From an uncultured Acetatifactor sp. (GTDB taxonomy: Bacteria > Bacillota > Clostridia > Lachnospirales > Lachnospiraceae), in NCBI GenBank assembly GCA_934394815.1, contig CAKRRD010000016.1:1-52343 (forward strand): a stretch of 52,343 nucleotides of DNA. Direction: 5' to 3'. Position 1 is the stretch's first letter. Each line of letters begins with the position of its first letter. Positions 1-11,262 of this stretch are shown piece after piece. The notes beneath the pieces were generated by a model. The model searched no databases. It had not been told where the DNA came from and saw nothing but the letters and a program-made list of their open reading frames with translations. The position numbers and the translations under genes are program-made.

Positions 1-128
1 ATGGCTTTTGCTTTATTATTTTTCAGGATGGATAAATTTGCCTGTGTCAGATCCACCTGATTCGCCAGTTCTGTCAGACTGATCTTCCGCTTTGCCATCA
101 TTACATCCAGATTTACAATGATTCCCAT
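1..128 (-). CDS. XRE/Cro-type small HTH regulator (partial, cut by window edge)
   Basis: This is the N-terminal 42 residues of a small helix-turn-helix protein that runs off the left edge. The opening MGIIVNLDVMMAKRKISLTE followed by LANQVDLTQANLSILKN is the first half of the compact YozG-type HTH fold (about 70 residues when complete). The ATG at 126-128 was chosen because AGAAAGG lies about 8 bases upstream; in-frame ATGs farther upstream have no good ribosome site. It follows the DUF2975 gene on the same strand by about 90 bases. DUF2975 membrane proteins and this HTH type are a recurrent pair in Firmicutes, so the protein is probably the pair's DNA-binding partner. Its target is unknown. 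Confidence 0.8.
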   Translation of the reverse strand, partial: MGIIVNLDVMMAKRKISLTELANQVDLTQANLSILKNNKAKA

Positions 129-219
129 AATAGATGCCTTTCTAATTTTGAATCTCCGTTCAGCCGGCGTCATTTGCATAGTCGCGTATCACACGCCCTA
201 TCACTTCGTGACTGAACTT

Positions 220-705
220 TTAGATCGTTAAGTCGTTTTCTTCCTTGTAGCGCACGGCTTCTTCAAATACCATGGCCAGCACCTTGCTGAACATGCCTGC
301 AATGATGAATACCAGAATAATCACCAGCATAGCAATCGTCAGGTATACCACACATCTTACTGCGCTCATGGCCGCGATGAAAAAGCTTAAGTCTCCCATT
401 CTCCTAAGGCTCGCCACATTTTCCGGTACAAAGCAGTTCTCCGCAAGCACCGTGCCAAACATCTTGCGCAGTTCATTGACCAACAATAATGCCAGCACAC
501 CCAGGATGGCGAATATGATCACCGCCGGAAGGTAATTCTCCTCCACAGCCTCCAGATACTTTCCTATGTATTTTAGGCTGAGTGGCAGACTTACCGTCAC
601 CAGAATTCCCGAATAGAACATGAAATCCAGCAGGTACTTTGTCCCCTTCGCCAGCGAAAACTTCTTCTCCCGCAGTTCCTTTTCCGACAACTCTTTTTTC
701 TCCAT
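220..705 (-). CDS. DUF2975 family membrane protein
   Basis: A 161-residue integral membrane protein with a charged N-terminus (MEKKELSEKELREKKFSLAK) and four hydrophobic segments at about residues 25-45, 60-80, 108-130 and 125-148, the last two nearly merged. This size and layout match DUF2975. A good ribosome site (GAAAGAGG) precedes the ATG. It is the first gene of a leftward pair with the small HTH gene. In related loci the membrane protein is thought to work with the HTH protein, possibly as a sensor or sequestering partner; that role is inference. Biochemical function is unknown. Confidence 0.8.
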   Translation of the reverse strand: MEKKELSEKELREKKFSLAKGTKYLLDFMFYSGILVTVSLPLSLKYIGKYLEAVEENYLPAVIIFAILGVLALLLVNELRKMFGTVLAENCFVPENVASLRRMGDLSFFIAAMSAVRCVVYLTIAMLVIILVFIIAGMFSKVLAMVFEEAVRYKEENDLTI

Positions 706-911
706 AAATGAATACCTCTTTCCTTTCTGGTAGCCTTAAGATATCACTCAATCATACGAATGTCAATATAATTTTATTGATATTCGATAAATTTATATTG
801 ATTTTCATATGTTTTACAAATCAGAAATGTAAAATTCAGCCATACAATGATATCGTTGGCGCAGATCCTCCTTGTATCCTTCCCGTATCAGCGTAATGCA
901 GTTCTCCGTAG

Positions 912-2849
<1,938 letters not shown>

Positions 2850-2862
2850 GATAAGGTACACT

Positions 2863-2901
2863 AAAAACAGCAGCAATACCTGACACATCGCTGCTGTTTT
2901 T
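2863..2901 (+). terminator. Rho-independent terminator after uidA
   Basis: AAAAACAGCAGC (2863-2874) pairs perfectly with GCTGCTGTTTTT (2890-2901) around a 15-base loop. The A and T flanks make it usable from both sides, between uidA and the convergent epimerase gene. Confidence 0.85.
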
Positions 2902-2993
2902 ACTATGTTCTTATTCCCTTAGATACCGTATCATTAAATTCCGCTATTTTCCCATTCTGCGAGAAAAGGATGCATGGAATAGTCTTCCTGCCA

Positions 2994-3875
2994 TCATTCT
3001 ACGGTAATCGTGTACTCCTTACGGAATACCTCACCTGCCTGCAAAATATTGCCGTACTCCCGCTGCTCCAGACTGCCGTCGAAGGTCGTCCGGTCGCATC
3101 TGCCGTACCAAGGCTCGATGCAGATGAACGGTGCCCCCTTGCCAGCGGGAGACCATAGACCGAATAACGGTGCGTCAAAGCTGACCGTAAGGTAAGGCTT
3201 TTTGTCCGGAGTACACAGGCTCACCGCGGAAGCCTGACGATTCTCTACGATCAGAGCATCCCTGTCAAACAGATGCTCTGTGATCTGCGCATAGCCGTTT
3301 CTCACCGGTAGTACATCCTTTTGCTGTCCCATGAGTCCTCGTCCGTCATCCGCCACCAGTCCGTAAGTCAGATCTTTGTCGGTATCAAACTTAAAATAAT
3401 ATTCCGACTGCTTTCCCTTTTCATCCACCGGACACATAAATGCGGGATGTCCTCCGATGGAAAAGTACAGTGTTTTCGTATCCGGATTTTCCACCTGCCA
3501 GATGACCTTTAGGTCTTTTCCTTCCAATTCATAACCGATCTTCAAGATAAACTCCAGCGGGAATTTTGCTTTTGTTTCGTCATTGGATTGCAGGGAAAAC
3601 CATGCTTCTGTTGCGGTCTGTACATCCACGGCAAACTCCATATCTCTGGCAAAGCCGTGCTGACCCATGGAATAAGTCTTTCCTTCATAATGATATTCCT
3701 TATTTTTCAGACTTCCTACAAAGGGGAACAGTACCGGGGCAGTTCTCTTCCAGAATTTTGCGTCCGCATTCCACAGATACTCGGTATCTGTTGCCTTCCC
3801 CCGAATGCTTGCAAGCTCTGCACCAAAGCTGTTGATGGTTACTTTTAAAGCTTCATTTTCCAATACTACCTGCAT
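2994..3875 (-). CDS. Aldose 1-epimerase family protein (LacX-like)
   Basis: A 293-residue galactose-mutarotase-fold protein predicted to interconvert sugar anomers in the cytoplasm. Visible family landmarks are GQHGFARDMEF with the first active-site His, SIGGHPAFMCP with the second His, and CIEPWYGRCD with the catalytic Glu near the C-terminus. The length is normal for the LacX branch, which is shorter than GalM. It converges on uidA and is separated from the MATE gene upstream by about 80 bases. The exact sugar is not predictable; hexose-6-phosphate or free hexoses are both known in the family. Confidence 0.85.
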   Translation of the reverse strand: MQVVLENEALKVTINSFGAELASIRGKATDTEYLWNADAKFWKRTAPVLFPFVGSLKNKEYHYEGKTYSMGQHGFARDMEFAVDVQTATEAWFSLQSNDETKAKFPLEFILKIGYELEGKDLKVIWQVENPDTKTLYFSIGGHPAFMCPVDEKGKQSEYYFKFDTDKDLTYGLVADDGRGLMGQQKDVLPVRNGYAQITEHLFDRDALIVENRQASAVSLCTPDKKPYLTVSFDAPLFGLWSPAGKGAPFICIEPWYGRCDRTTFDGSLEQREYGNILQAGEVFRKEYTITVE

Positions 3876-3958
3876 ATTACATACCTCTCTGATATTTTAC
3901 AGATCTCTATCTGTTATAGGTATTATAACAGACTCCCTATGCGAGGACAACCGGTGTG

Positions 3959-5314
3959 CTATCTCTCCGACAATCCGGCTGTCTTCAGCCAATGCCCGGA
4001 CAGATATCTGCTCACAAAACAGATTACGCGGAAGATCCAGTCCAGTACCATGGCAATCCAGACACCAATGGCTCCATAGCCCATATTCACACCGATGATA
4101 TAGCTGAAGCCAATCCGGAACACGAACATGGAGAAAATGGACAGCACCATGGTAAACCTCACGTCATTGCAGGCACGGAGCATGTTCGGCAGTACAAAGG
4201 ATGCCGGCCACAAAAACATTGCCATACCATTGTGGATCATGACCAGAATATAGGACAGCTGTGTGGTCTCCGGGCTTAATCCGTAGCATTTCAGGATTCG
4301 CGGCAGACACAACAGCATAACGCTGTTTACCATAAAGGTACATATATAGGTGATCTTCAACAATTTTTTCGTATAGAACCGCACCTGTCCGGAATCCCCG
4401 GCACCGACGCAGCGGCCGATCACCGTGATCATGGCCAGATTCATGGCCTGTCCGACAATACAGCCCATGCTGTCCAGACTGTTGGCCACGCCGTTGGCAG
4501 CGATCTGTACCGTTCCGAAGCCCGCAATGATACTGACCACGATGACACGTCCCAGCTGGAAAATACCGTTTTCAATACCACTGGGAATACCAATATAAAA
4601 AATCTTATGGATCACCGGCCAGTCGATCCGGAATTTTTCTTTTAACAGATGCACTTCGTTGGACGGATTTTTCAGCAAATGATACAGAATAAAGCCTGCC
4701 ACCGCACGGGAAATCAGGGAAGGAACCGCTACACCGGCCACGCCCAGTCCCAGCACATAGACTCCCAAGGCATTCCCCCCGATGTTGATGATATTTTCCA
4801 CCACGGAGACCTTCAATGTGATCCTGGAATTGCCCATGGAGCGGAACAATGCCGCACAGGAATTGTACAGTGCCAGAAACGGGAAGGACAACGCGGAGAT
4901 CATCATGTAGATCACGGCATTGTGAAATACATCCGCTTCGATCTTACCGAAAAACAGGGAAATGATACCGTTGCAGAACACCATGACCAGAATCGAAATG
5001 CCAATGGTAATGCATACCGAGGATACAATCAGTTGTTTTGCGGATTTGCAGGCGTCCTCTTTTTTCCCGGCTCCGAGGAACTGAGATGTTATCACGGCAC
5101 CACCGGTAGCCAGTGCCGCCAGCACGCTGATGATCAGGTTATTGAACATATCAATCAGGGATACGCCGGAGACCGCCGCTTCTCCCGCCGAAGAGATCAT
5201 GACCGTATCCGCCATACCCACGGTGATGGCCAGTGCCTGTTCAAATAAGAGCGGAATGATTAGTTTTTTCAGATCTTCTTTTGAAAATAGCTGCTTTGTT
5301 GTACTTGTTTCCAT
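3959..5314 (-). CDS. MATE family efflux transporter
   Basis: A 451-residue, 12-helix membrane protein of the MATE/DinF type, which exports drugs or metabolites using sodium or proton gradients. The N-terminus LLFEQALAITVGMADTVMIS and the downstream GGAVITSQFLGAGKKEDA are typical of the first MATE repeat, and GIPSGIENGIFQLGRVIVV opens the second. AAAGGTAAACATT precedes the ATG. It lies between tatD and the epimerase gene on the same strand, with about 60-80 bases on each side, so a shared transcript is possible. Substrate unknown. Confidence 0.9.
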   Translation of the reverse strand: METSTTKQLFSKEDLKKLIIPLLFEQALAITVGMADTVMISSAGEAAVSGVSLIDMFNNLIISVLAALATGGAVITSQFLGAGKKEDACKSAKQLIVSSVCITIGISILVMVFCNGIISLFFGKIEADVFHNAVIYMMISALSFPFLALYNSCAALFRSMGNSRITLKVSVVENIINIGGNALGVYVLGLGVAGVAVPSLISRAVAGFILYHLLKNPSNEVHLLKEKFRIDWPVIHKIFYIGIPSGIENGIFQLGRVIVVSIIAGFGTVQIAANGVANSLDSMGCIVGQAMNLAMITVIGRCVGAGDSGQVRFYTKKLLKITYICTFMVNSVMLLCLPRILKCYGLSPETTQLSYILVMIHNGMAMFLWPASFVLPNMLRACNDVRFTMVLSIFSMFVFRIGFSYIIGVNMGYGAIGVWIAMVLDWIFRVICFVSRYLSGHWLKTAGLSER

Positions 5315-5375
5315 AATGTTTACCTTTTACTACTATAGATTCCCCACCAATCATACCTCTTTATCAGCTGACCAT

Positions 5376-6152
5376 TTATTTTTCCATATGATACAGCCTA
5401 AGTGAATTGTCCCATGCCTCCTCGCGCACTTCCTCCTCTGTGATCCCCTTGATTTGTGCCATGGCAGCGATCACATAAGGAATATTTAGAGAGCTGTTGC
5501 GTTTTCCGCGGTTCGGTTCCGGTGCCAGATAGGGGCAGTCTGTCTCCAGCACGATACGGTCCATGGGAATGTACTCTACCGCCTCCTTCAGCTTCTTCGC
5601 ATTTTTGAAGGTCAGCACACCGCCAATGCCGAAATAGAATCCCATATCCAGAAAGATCTTCGCTGTCTCCTTCGTATAGGAGTAGCAATGGATCACGCCG
5701 CCAATCTCCTCTGCACAGGCTTCTGTCATGAGATCCACGGTATCTTTTGCCGCATCCCGGGAGTGAATGATAACAGGCTTTTTGATCTCACGCGCCAGGT
5801 CCAGCTGCCGCAGGAACCACTTCTTCTGTGTCTCGTGATCCGGCTCCGTCCAGTAATAATCCAGTCCGATCTCTCCCACTGCGAGACATTTCTCCTTCTG
5901 GCACTGTTCCTTCAGCCAGGAATAAGATTCCTCAGTCAGTTCCGCGGTCTCGCTGGGATGTACGCCGATGGCTCCGTAGATGTAATCATACCGTTCCATC
6001 AGCCCCAGTACTTTCCGGCAGGAAGCAAGGCTCGCACCTACATCCACCACCCGGACAATCCCCTGCTCCGGCAGATCCGCCAAAAGCTGTTCTCTGTCGT
6101 CGTTAAATGCGTCATCGTCGTAATGCGCATGGGTATCAAATATTGCAGTCAT
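5376..6152 (-). CDS. tatD: TatD family metal-dependent hydrolase (DNase-like)
   Basis: A 258-residue TIM-barrel amidohydrolase of the TatD group, characterised elsewhere as a 3'-5' exonuclease/DNase. All metal ligands are visible: H-x-H in FDTHAHYDDD, Glu in GEIGLDYYW, His in IIHSRDA, His in VIHCYSYTKE and Asp in ETDCPYLAPEP. Length is standard. In many Firmicutes tatD sits beside metG or rnmV; here it sits between the helicase and a MATE gene, so context adds little. Confidence 0.93.
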   Translation of the reverse strand: MTAIFDTHAHYDDDAFNDDREQLLADLPEQGIVRVVDVGASLASCRKVLGLMERYDYIYGAIGVHPSETAELTEESYSWLKEQCQKEKCLAVGEIGLDYYWTEPDHETQKKWFLRQLDLAREIKKPVIIHSRDAAKDTVDLMTEACAEEIGGVIHCYSYTKETAKIFLDMGFYFGIGGVLTFKNAKKLKEAVEYIPMDRIVLETDCPYLAPEPNRGKRNSSLNIPYVIAAMAQIKGITEEEVREEAWDNSLRLYHMEK

Positions 6153-6219
6153 AATATGTTGTCAGTCCTTCCATCGCCCATTTGCTTCAAATATTTTATA
6201 CATGCTGTCTTTGACCAAA

Positions 6220-9200
6220 TTATCCTAAAAGCCGTAGCAGATCATCTTTTGTCATATCCATCAGATTCGTACTCTCTCCATTTAGCACCGCATCTGCAAG
6301 GTTTTTCTTATCTTCCTGCATTTTCAGTATCTTTTCCTCAATAGAGTTTTTCACGATCAGCTTATATACCGACACTGTCTTCGTCTGTCCGATACGATGT
6401 GCCCTGTCCGTTGCCTGATTCTGCGCAGCCACATTCCACCAGGGATCGTAATGTATTACAATATCAGCACCGGTCAGATTTAGTCCTGTTCCACCTGCTT
6501 TTAGAGAAATCAAAAATACCGGAACCTTATCTGCGTTGAATTGCTGTACTAATTCCAAACGTTTTTCCTTTGAAGTCTCGCCTGTTATCTTATAATATGA
6601 GATTTGTCTTTCCTTTAAATCTCTTTCCAAAATCTCCAGCATTGATGTAAACTGTGAAAAAAGCAGTACCTTATGATCTCCTTCAATTGCATTCTCTATT
6701 AACTGCAGACAGGTATTTCTCTTAGCAGACTCCCCCAGGTAATCATCAAACAGCAAGGCAGGATCACAACATATTTGCCGGATTCTGGTCAGTTCAGCCA
6801 GAATCTGCAGCTTGTTTTTCCTAAAGTTGTCCTCCGATTCTTTTTCCAGAGATTGTTTCATACGTATTACCTGACCGTCATAGAGTCTTTGCTGCTCATC
6901 TTCCATAACCGCATAATAGTTCTCTTCCAGCTTTTCCGGAAGATCCTTTAATACATCTCCTTTTAATCTCCGCAAAATAAAGGGTGCGACCATTCGTTTC
7001 AACAATGCTGTGGCATCTGCATCCTGATTCTTTGTGATCGGTGTTTCCATTTCTTTCTTAAAATTGTCATAGGTATACAGAAAGCCTGGCATCAGATAAT
7101 CAAAAATACTCCATAGTTCACTGAGACGGTTTTCAATAGGGGTTCCCGTCAAGGCATATTTTGTATGGGCAGAAATCAGCTTTACCGATTTTGCCGCTGC
7201 TGTCGTATGGTTCTTAATATATTGTGCCTCATCAATGATCTGGACTGAAAAAATCTTTCCTTCATATTCCGCAATATCTCTTTTCAAAAGATCATAAGAA
7301 GTTACCAGAACATCCCATTTCCCATATTCCTCAATGCTCTTTTGGCGTTCTGTCTGATTACCGGTAATCATTCCAACCGACAATTCCGGAGCATATTTTG
7401 CGAATTCTTCTCTCCAATTGTACACCAATGATGCCGGTGTAACGATCAATGCCGGATGACAATACCTGTTCTCCTCCTTATGTGCCAGTAGCACAGCAAT
7501 GACCTGTAATGTCTTACCAAGTCCCATATCATCCGCCAGAATACCACCAAATCCACAGGTTTCCAATGTCCTCAGCCATCTGTAACCGTATTTCTGGTAT
7601 TTCCGCAACACCTGATTTAGTTTCTCTGGAACTTCGTATTCAGAGTCTTCTACCGTTTTGAAATCTTTAATCAGCTTTTTAAATCTGACATCTCTGTCAG
7701 AATAAACTCCCTCACACTGCTCCAACATTTTATCGAGATAAAGTGCACGATAAAGAGGCAGCTGCATTTTTCCCTTTACAAATTCTTTTGGGGTAATATG
7801 CAGATCATCCAGCATCTCTGCCAATTCCTGCAGATTATCTTCCTGAAGATCCAGAAATTCTCCATTACGCAGACGATAATACTTTTGTTTCTTCCGATAG
7901 CTGTTTAAAATATCCAAAAGCTCTTCCTGTGTCAGTTCTGTGGAATGAATCTCCAGATTCATCAATTCACTCTCTATGGATACACCTACATGTACAGGAA
8001 CATTTTTACGAATGTTCAGTCTACGGAACCGATCCGTACTCTGCACTTCACCCAGATGCATCAGATCCGCCACCCCACTTTTTAAGATCTGATATACTGC
8101 ATCCGGGTCTTCACCGGAATCAAAGCTTTGTTTTTCCTCATTTATCTCGGGAAACATCTTACGCACATCGCTCAGGATATTGCATTCCATTTCCCGATCC
8201 CGGAAACTGTCAATCTTCTGGTCGTTATTCATCCACGCCATGAGATTATAATCATTTTCTCCATAGACTGCCTTTGCTTTACACAGAATTTTTCCATCTT
8301 CTGCATCCAGATAGAATTGAAATTCTGCCTGAGGTGGAAGAAATTTACGAATCTCATTTGCATTCTTTTCCTTTATTTTCGCATATTTTTCTATTGTAGG
8401 GAGAACACGGTAATAAAATTCTGATAAATATCTTCTTCCAACCTGCAAAGAAATCTCTCCGTCCTCTGCATTACGAAGCAACGGTTCCAGTTCTTCCAGT
8501 TCCTGTACACAGATACGATAAAAAATATTCTTTTCCAAATAATAGCGATAGTTGATTCCCTCCAGGAACTCCGGTATTTTCCCTCGAATCCGTATTCCCT
8601 GAAATACCTGATTCTGATCTGTTTCCTGTTCTATGACCAATCTGATATCCGGACTTCCCTCTTCAAAATACCATTCCGTATTTTTTGTTTTTCTTCTTCC
8701 TTCTCCTACGGTGACAGGTATTTTTTTCCCTTCTACAAGCGGAAAGAACTGATCCAGCCGTTCTCCATATATCGAAATTCTATCCTTGATACTTTCTGCC
8801 TCACTTGTATATTGGTAATAACCACTCCAGATACGGCTCCTGTTAAATTCCTGTCTCCTCCATTCCTGCATTACAACACTTTTCAGAAAAGTATAATATT
8901 TGCTGCTTTTTTCATTAAAACCAGCAAGTGCAAAATCCAGAGATGACTTTGTCCCCAATTTCCACTGTCCCTTGTTTTCTACACAATCCACGAATTCCGA
9001 AAGCTTTTTTATCACATACAGCTTATCCGTACCCACCTTGAATCCAAGCTGAAGCCCCTCGCCTTTTTCTTCCAGAAATGGTTCCAACACAGCCTGTTTC
9101 TTTGGAGTCTTACTTTTTTCCTCTATTCCCGCTCTCCTCTGACGGAATCCGTACATCATATTGCACGCATAACTATCTGTTGCATCCCCGATGCTGTCTG

Positions 9201-9921
9201 ACTGCAGTTTTTTCTCCAATAAAAGCAGCAACGCAAGCTCATGCACGCACAAATGATCTTCCTTGACACCGTAATAATTTTTGCCATAACTCCCTTCATA
9301 ACACCCTGGAATATTACATCCTGCCTCCTCAATTTCATCTTTTGTGAAAATGATATGAAGGTAATCTCCGTTCATTACTCCAATTACCCTGCCCATTAAT
9401 GTATTTGCACCTATTCGGTTAGGATATCCCATCTGTAACTCAGATATGGTAATCTCATTTTGCGCTATCAGCTGCTCTGCTTTTTCTAATTCATCTGCAT
9501 AAAAGCAAAAAGGTTCCGTCATTGCTTCCATGTCAAAATATTCATAACGGTCTGACGCATAGTCCGAGTGCTGCATTGCATTCTCAGATATTTTCTCTTC
9601 ATTTTTCTTATGTTTAAAAAGATACACAATCTTAGGAACCTGTACTTCCTTTTGTCCTACAGTACTTCCCTGCTCACTCATTTCCTCGATTGCATAAAGA
9701 ACTGCCGCCTCATGCTTACAGTGACCATCGTAAGCACAATTACAAAACATCTTTGGATGCAGACGGTCAGTTAAATAAATTTCCACATCATATACTCTTG
9801 TTCCCAACACCTTTGCCTGGTATGTCGCACCACGATGTATCAATCCCTTTACTTTTCCATCTTCAAAATACTGCCTGCCTCTATTTAAAATTATCCTTGA
9901 AAATAAATAATCCCAATACAT
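6220..9921 (-). CDS. SNF2/DEAD-like helicase with N-terminal SWIM zinc finger
   Basis: A 1233-residue SNF2-family ATPase that should translocate on double-stranded DNA or remodel protein-DNA complexes. A SWIM zinc finger is at C60, C62, C68 and H70 (CNCAYDGHCKH). A long central region of the bacterial SNF2-associated type follows. The ATPase has Walker A DDMGLGKTLQ near residue 800, the Walker B variant DEAQYIKNH near 898, ALTGTPIENRLSELWSIFDY, and a C-terminal helicase lobe with LLFSQFTSMLEILE, SLKAGGTGLNLTGA and DRAHRIGQTK. Length and domain order match the Firmicute SWIM-SNF2 proteins. It stands alone, 68 bases before tatD. Some relatives sit in defence islands, but nothing adjacent here supports that role. 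Confidence 0.92.
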   Translation of the reverse strand: MYWDYLFSRIILNRGRQYFEDGKVKGLIHRGATYQAKVLGTRVYDVEIYLTDRLHPKMFCNCAYDGHCKHEAAVLYAIEEMSEQGSTVGQKEVQVPKIVYLFKHKKNEEKISENAMQHSDYASDRYEYFDMEAMTEPFCFYADELEKAEQLIAQNEITISELQMGYPNRIGANTLMGRVIGVMNGDYLHIIFTKDEIEEAGCNIPGCYEGSYGKNYYGVKEDHLCVHELALLLLLEKKLQSDSIGDATDSYACNMMYGFRQRRAGIEEKSKTPKKQAVLEPFLEEKGEGLQLGFKVGTDKLYVIKKLSEFVDCVENKGQWKLGTKSSLDFALAGFNEKSSKYYTFLKSVVMQEWRRQEFNRSRIWSGYYQYTSEAESIKDRISIYGERLDQFFPLVEGKKIPVTVGEGRRKTKNTEWYFEEGSPDIRLVIEQETDQNQVFQGIRIRGKIPEFLEGINYRYYLEKNIFYRICVQELEELEPLLRNAEDGEISLQVGRRYLSEFYYRVLPTIEKYAKIKEKNANEIRKFLPPQAEFQFYLDAEDGKILCKAKAVYGENDYNLMAWMNNDQKIDSFRDREMECNILSDVRKMFPEINEEKQSFDSGEDPDAVYQILKSGVADLMHLGEVQSTDRFRRLNIRKNVPVHVGVSIESELMNLEIHSTELTQEELLDILNSYRKKQKYYRLRNGEFLDLQEDNLQELAEMLDDLHITPKEFVKGKMQLPLYRALYLDKMLEQCEGVYSDRDVRFKKLIKDFKTVEDSEYEVPEKLNQVLRKYQKYGYRWLRTLETCGFGGILADDMGLGKTLQVIAVLLAHKEENRYCHPALIVTPASLVYNWREEFAKYAPELSVGMITGNQTERQKSIEEYGKWDVLVTSYDLLKRDIAEYEGKIFSVQIIDEAQYIKNHTTAAAKSVKLISAHTKYALTGTPIENRLSELWSIFDYLMPGFLYTYDNFKKEMETPITKNQDADATALLKRMVAPFILRRLKGDVLKDLPEKLEENYYAVMEDEQQRLYDGQVIRMKQSLEKESEDNFRKNKLQILAELTRIRQICCDPALLFDDYLGESAKRNTCLQLIENAIEGDHKVLLFSQFTSMLEILERDLKERQISYYKITGETSKEKRLELVQQFNADKVPVFLISLKAGGTGLNLTGADIVIHYDPWWNVAAQNQATDRAHRIGQTKTVSVYKLIVKNSIEEKILKMQEDKKNLADAVLNGESTNLMDMTKDDLLRLLG

Positions 9922-10018
9922 AGTCTTTTGTCCTTTGTTTTATTTATGAATTTAGAATATACTTTAAATTTTAAATTTACAAGTCTCACTATTCTGTGCT
10001 CTCCAAAGGAGCGTGTGC

Positions 10019-10059
10019 GCACCGCCAGGGGATCAAACTCTGGACACCCTGGTTAAGAG
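10019..10059 (-). repeat. Imperfect direct copy of the tRNA-Lys 3' half (candidate att remnant)
   Basis: Bases 10019-10059 match 37 of 41 positions of the 3' half of the tRNA-Lys gene at 11587-11627, in the same orientation. The match covers the acceptor strand, T-arm, variable loop and part of the anticodon loop, then fades. A 3'-tRNA direct repeat at this distance is what integration of an element into the tRNA gene leaves behind. A decayed duplicated tRNA is the alternative. Confidence 0.65.
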
Positions 10060-10124
10060 AAATGGTATCTAAGGGGTATTTTGACGGTTTACACTTCGAG
10101 AACCGTGTGATATTTGTCGGACAA

Positions 10125-10376
10125 TTATTTCTCTATTTCCTTCCAGGATGATTCTATAAAGTCCTCATACCGCAGATCTTTGTCTGCAGGATCTTTTGTG
10201 CCCAGTGGTCGCATATTCCAGTTATTTTTAATAACCGGCTTACCTGTCCCCTTCTTCTTGCTCCGTTTCCTGGTGCTGGTGGGCGTTGATTGGGACTGAT
10301 TCGTCAAGATCTTGAATACCAGGTACCCGAACATGACAATTAAAACCGAAAACATCATTGCTATTGTATCATTCAT
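10125..10376 (-). CDS. Small single-pass membrane protein, unknown
   Basis: An 83-residue protein that starts MNDTIAMMFSVLIVMFGYLV, a membrane segment at about residues 4-24, followed by a basic Ser/Thr/Lys-rich stretch (STRKRSKKKG) and an acidic tail (DLRYEDFIESSWKEIEK). The ATG at 10374-10376 has GAGGGG seven bases upstream; longer starts overlap the previous gene and lack a ribosome site. It is the last gene of a leftward three-gene set, ten bases after the membrane-anchored HTH gene, inside the tRNA-Lys island. I recognise no family. The layout, with a cytosolic basic linker, suggests a partner of the neighbouring membrane HTH protein, but that is inference. Confidence 0.55.
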   Translation of the reverse strand: MNDTIAMMFSVLIVMFGYLVFKILTNQSQSTPTSTRKRSKKKGTGKPVIKNNWNMRPLGTKDPADKDLRYEDFIESSWKEIEK

Positions 10377-10386
10377 AGAATTCCCC

Positions 10387-10863
10387 TCACTCATCAATTT
10401 CAAATATCGTGAATGCCTCATGTACAGAACTATTAATAATTTTTCTGTAGTGTTCCTCATCCATGTGGCGCAGGATGTATATTATAAATTTCTCTCTTAT
10501 AGTAAGATCCTCTATGTCGTTTCCCGTTTCCAACCAGGCTGGTGAAACTTTCATGTATAAAGCTGCTTTTGTCAGGTGTTTAAGATCCGGCCGCTGGGTC
10601 TTCCATTTTTCTATTGTACCGACTGGAATCAAGTTAATTTTTTCAAAGTCATTTACGGTTAAAGTTTCATAGGTACAGAAATCCAGTACCCTATCGTATG
10701 GAGTTAGATGTGTTGGCTGTCGTTTCGGTTTTTGTTCAGGTAGTGGTATTTTCTCCTGTGGTTTCGGTGATTCCTGTTTCTGTAATTGCATTTCCCCTCT
10801 GATAGCCAGCATCAATAATACTACTGATTCAACAATTACGATGGTTAATAATAAGATATTCAT
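10387..10863 (-). CDS. Membrane-anchored HTH (XRE-like) protein
   Basis: A 158-residue protein with an N-terminal transmembrane helix (residues 3-20, LLLTIVIVESVVLLMLAI), a Gln/Pro/Lys-rich linker (about 28-52) and an XRE-like helix-turn-helix region. The HTH segment LTVNDFEKINLIPVGTIEKW plus KTQRPDLKHLTKAALYMKVS and a following WLETG resembles the phage-repressor layout in which the recognition helix ends in a GTIEKWK-type turn. The C-terminal 45 residues are charged. Its ATG overlaps the stop of the preceding 63-residue gene (ATGA), so the two are translationally coupled. A DNA-binding domain tethered to the membrane is unusual for this fold. Function unknown. Confidence 0.6.
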   Translation of the reverse strand: MNILLLTIVIVESVVLLMLAIRGEMQLQKQESPKPQEKIPLPEQKPKRQPTHLTPYDRVLDFCTYETLTVNDFEKINLIPVGTIEKWKTQRPDLKHLTKAALYMKVSPAWLETGNDIEDLTIREKFIIYILRHMDEEHYRKIINSSVHEAFTIFEIDE

Positions 10864-11051
10864 TTTCCCCTCTTATCTGTGGTCATTTCTCCAAGCTTGG
10901 AAGCTGATGATTCTAACTCCGTGCTCTCGCTCTCCGCTATACGCATGATGCTACGTTTGCCCCTCTCATCACATCGGCAGTAGTGATCTATAAGTTGTTG
11001 TTCCTCTGGTGTGAGTTCTTCAGGCTCTTTTCCAGCTATTATATACTCCAT
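10860..11051 (-). CDS. 63-residue protein resembling a repressor C-terminal tail
   Basis: The sequence EELTPEEQQLIDHYCRCDER and the following GKRSIMRIAESE resembles the short helical tail found after the HTH in many phage-type XRE repressors, but no HTH is encoded upstream. A weak GGGAAA precedes the ATG and TATAAT lies about 40 bases farther back. It is the first gene of the three-gene cassette and overlaps the next by four bases. It could be a stand-alone interaction module or a remnant of a larger repressor. Confidence 0.5.
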   Translation of the reverse strand: MEYIIAGKEPEELTPEEQQLIDHYCRCDERGKRSIMRIAESESTELESSASKLGEMTTDKRGK

Positions 11052-11262
11052 GCTTTTCCCAATTATTCGGGGATATATTATATTTGTAAGACATCTTTCA
11101 TCCTACTAAAGTATATATACCTTAAATTGTACCAAATCGCTGGCCCGACAGCCATCCCAGATACATAAAAATCTTTGTTTTTCACAAAAATATACCTAAA
11201 CCGCCAACTGCTATGTTTAGTTTATCATTGTTTTTTTATCTCAACAACTACATATCTCATTT

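Noticed and set aside
10080..10115. Terminator near the tRNA copy
   Set aside because: ACGGTT/AACCGT can pair over 6 bp, but no T-tract follows on either strand.
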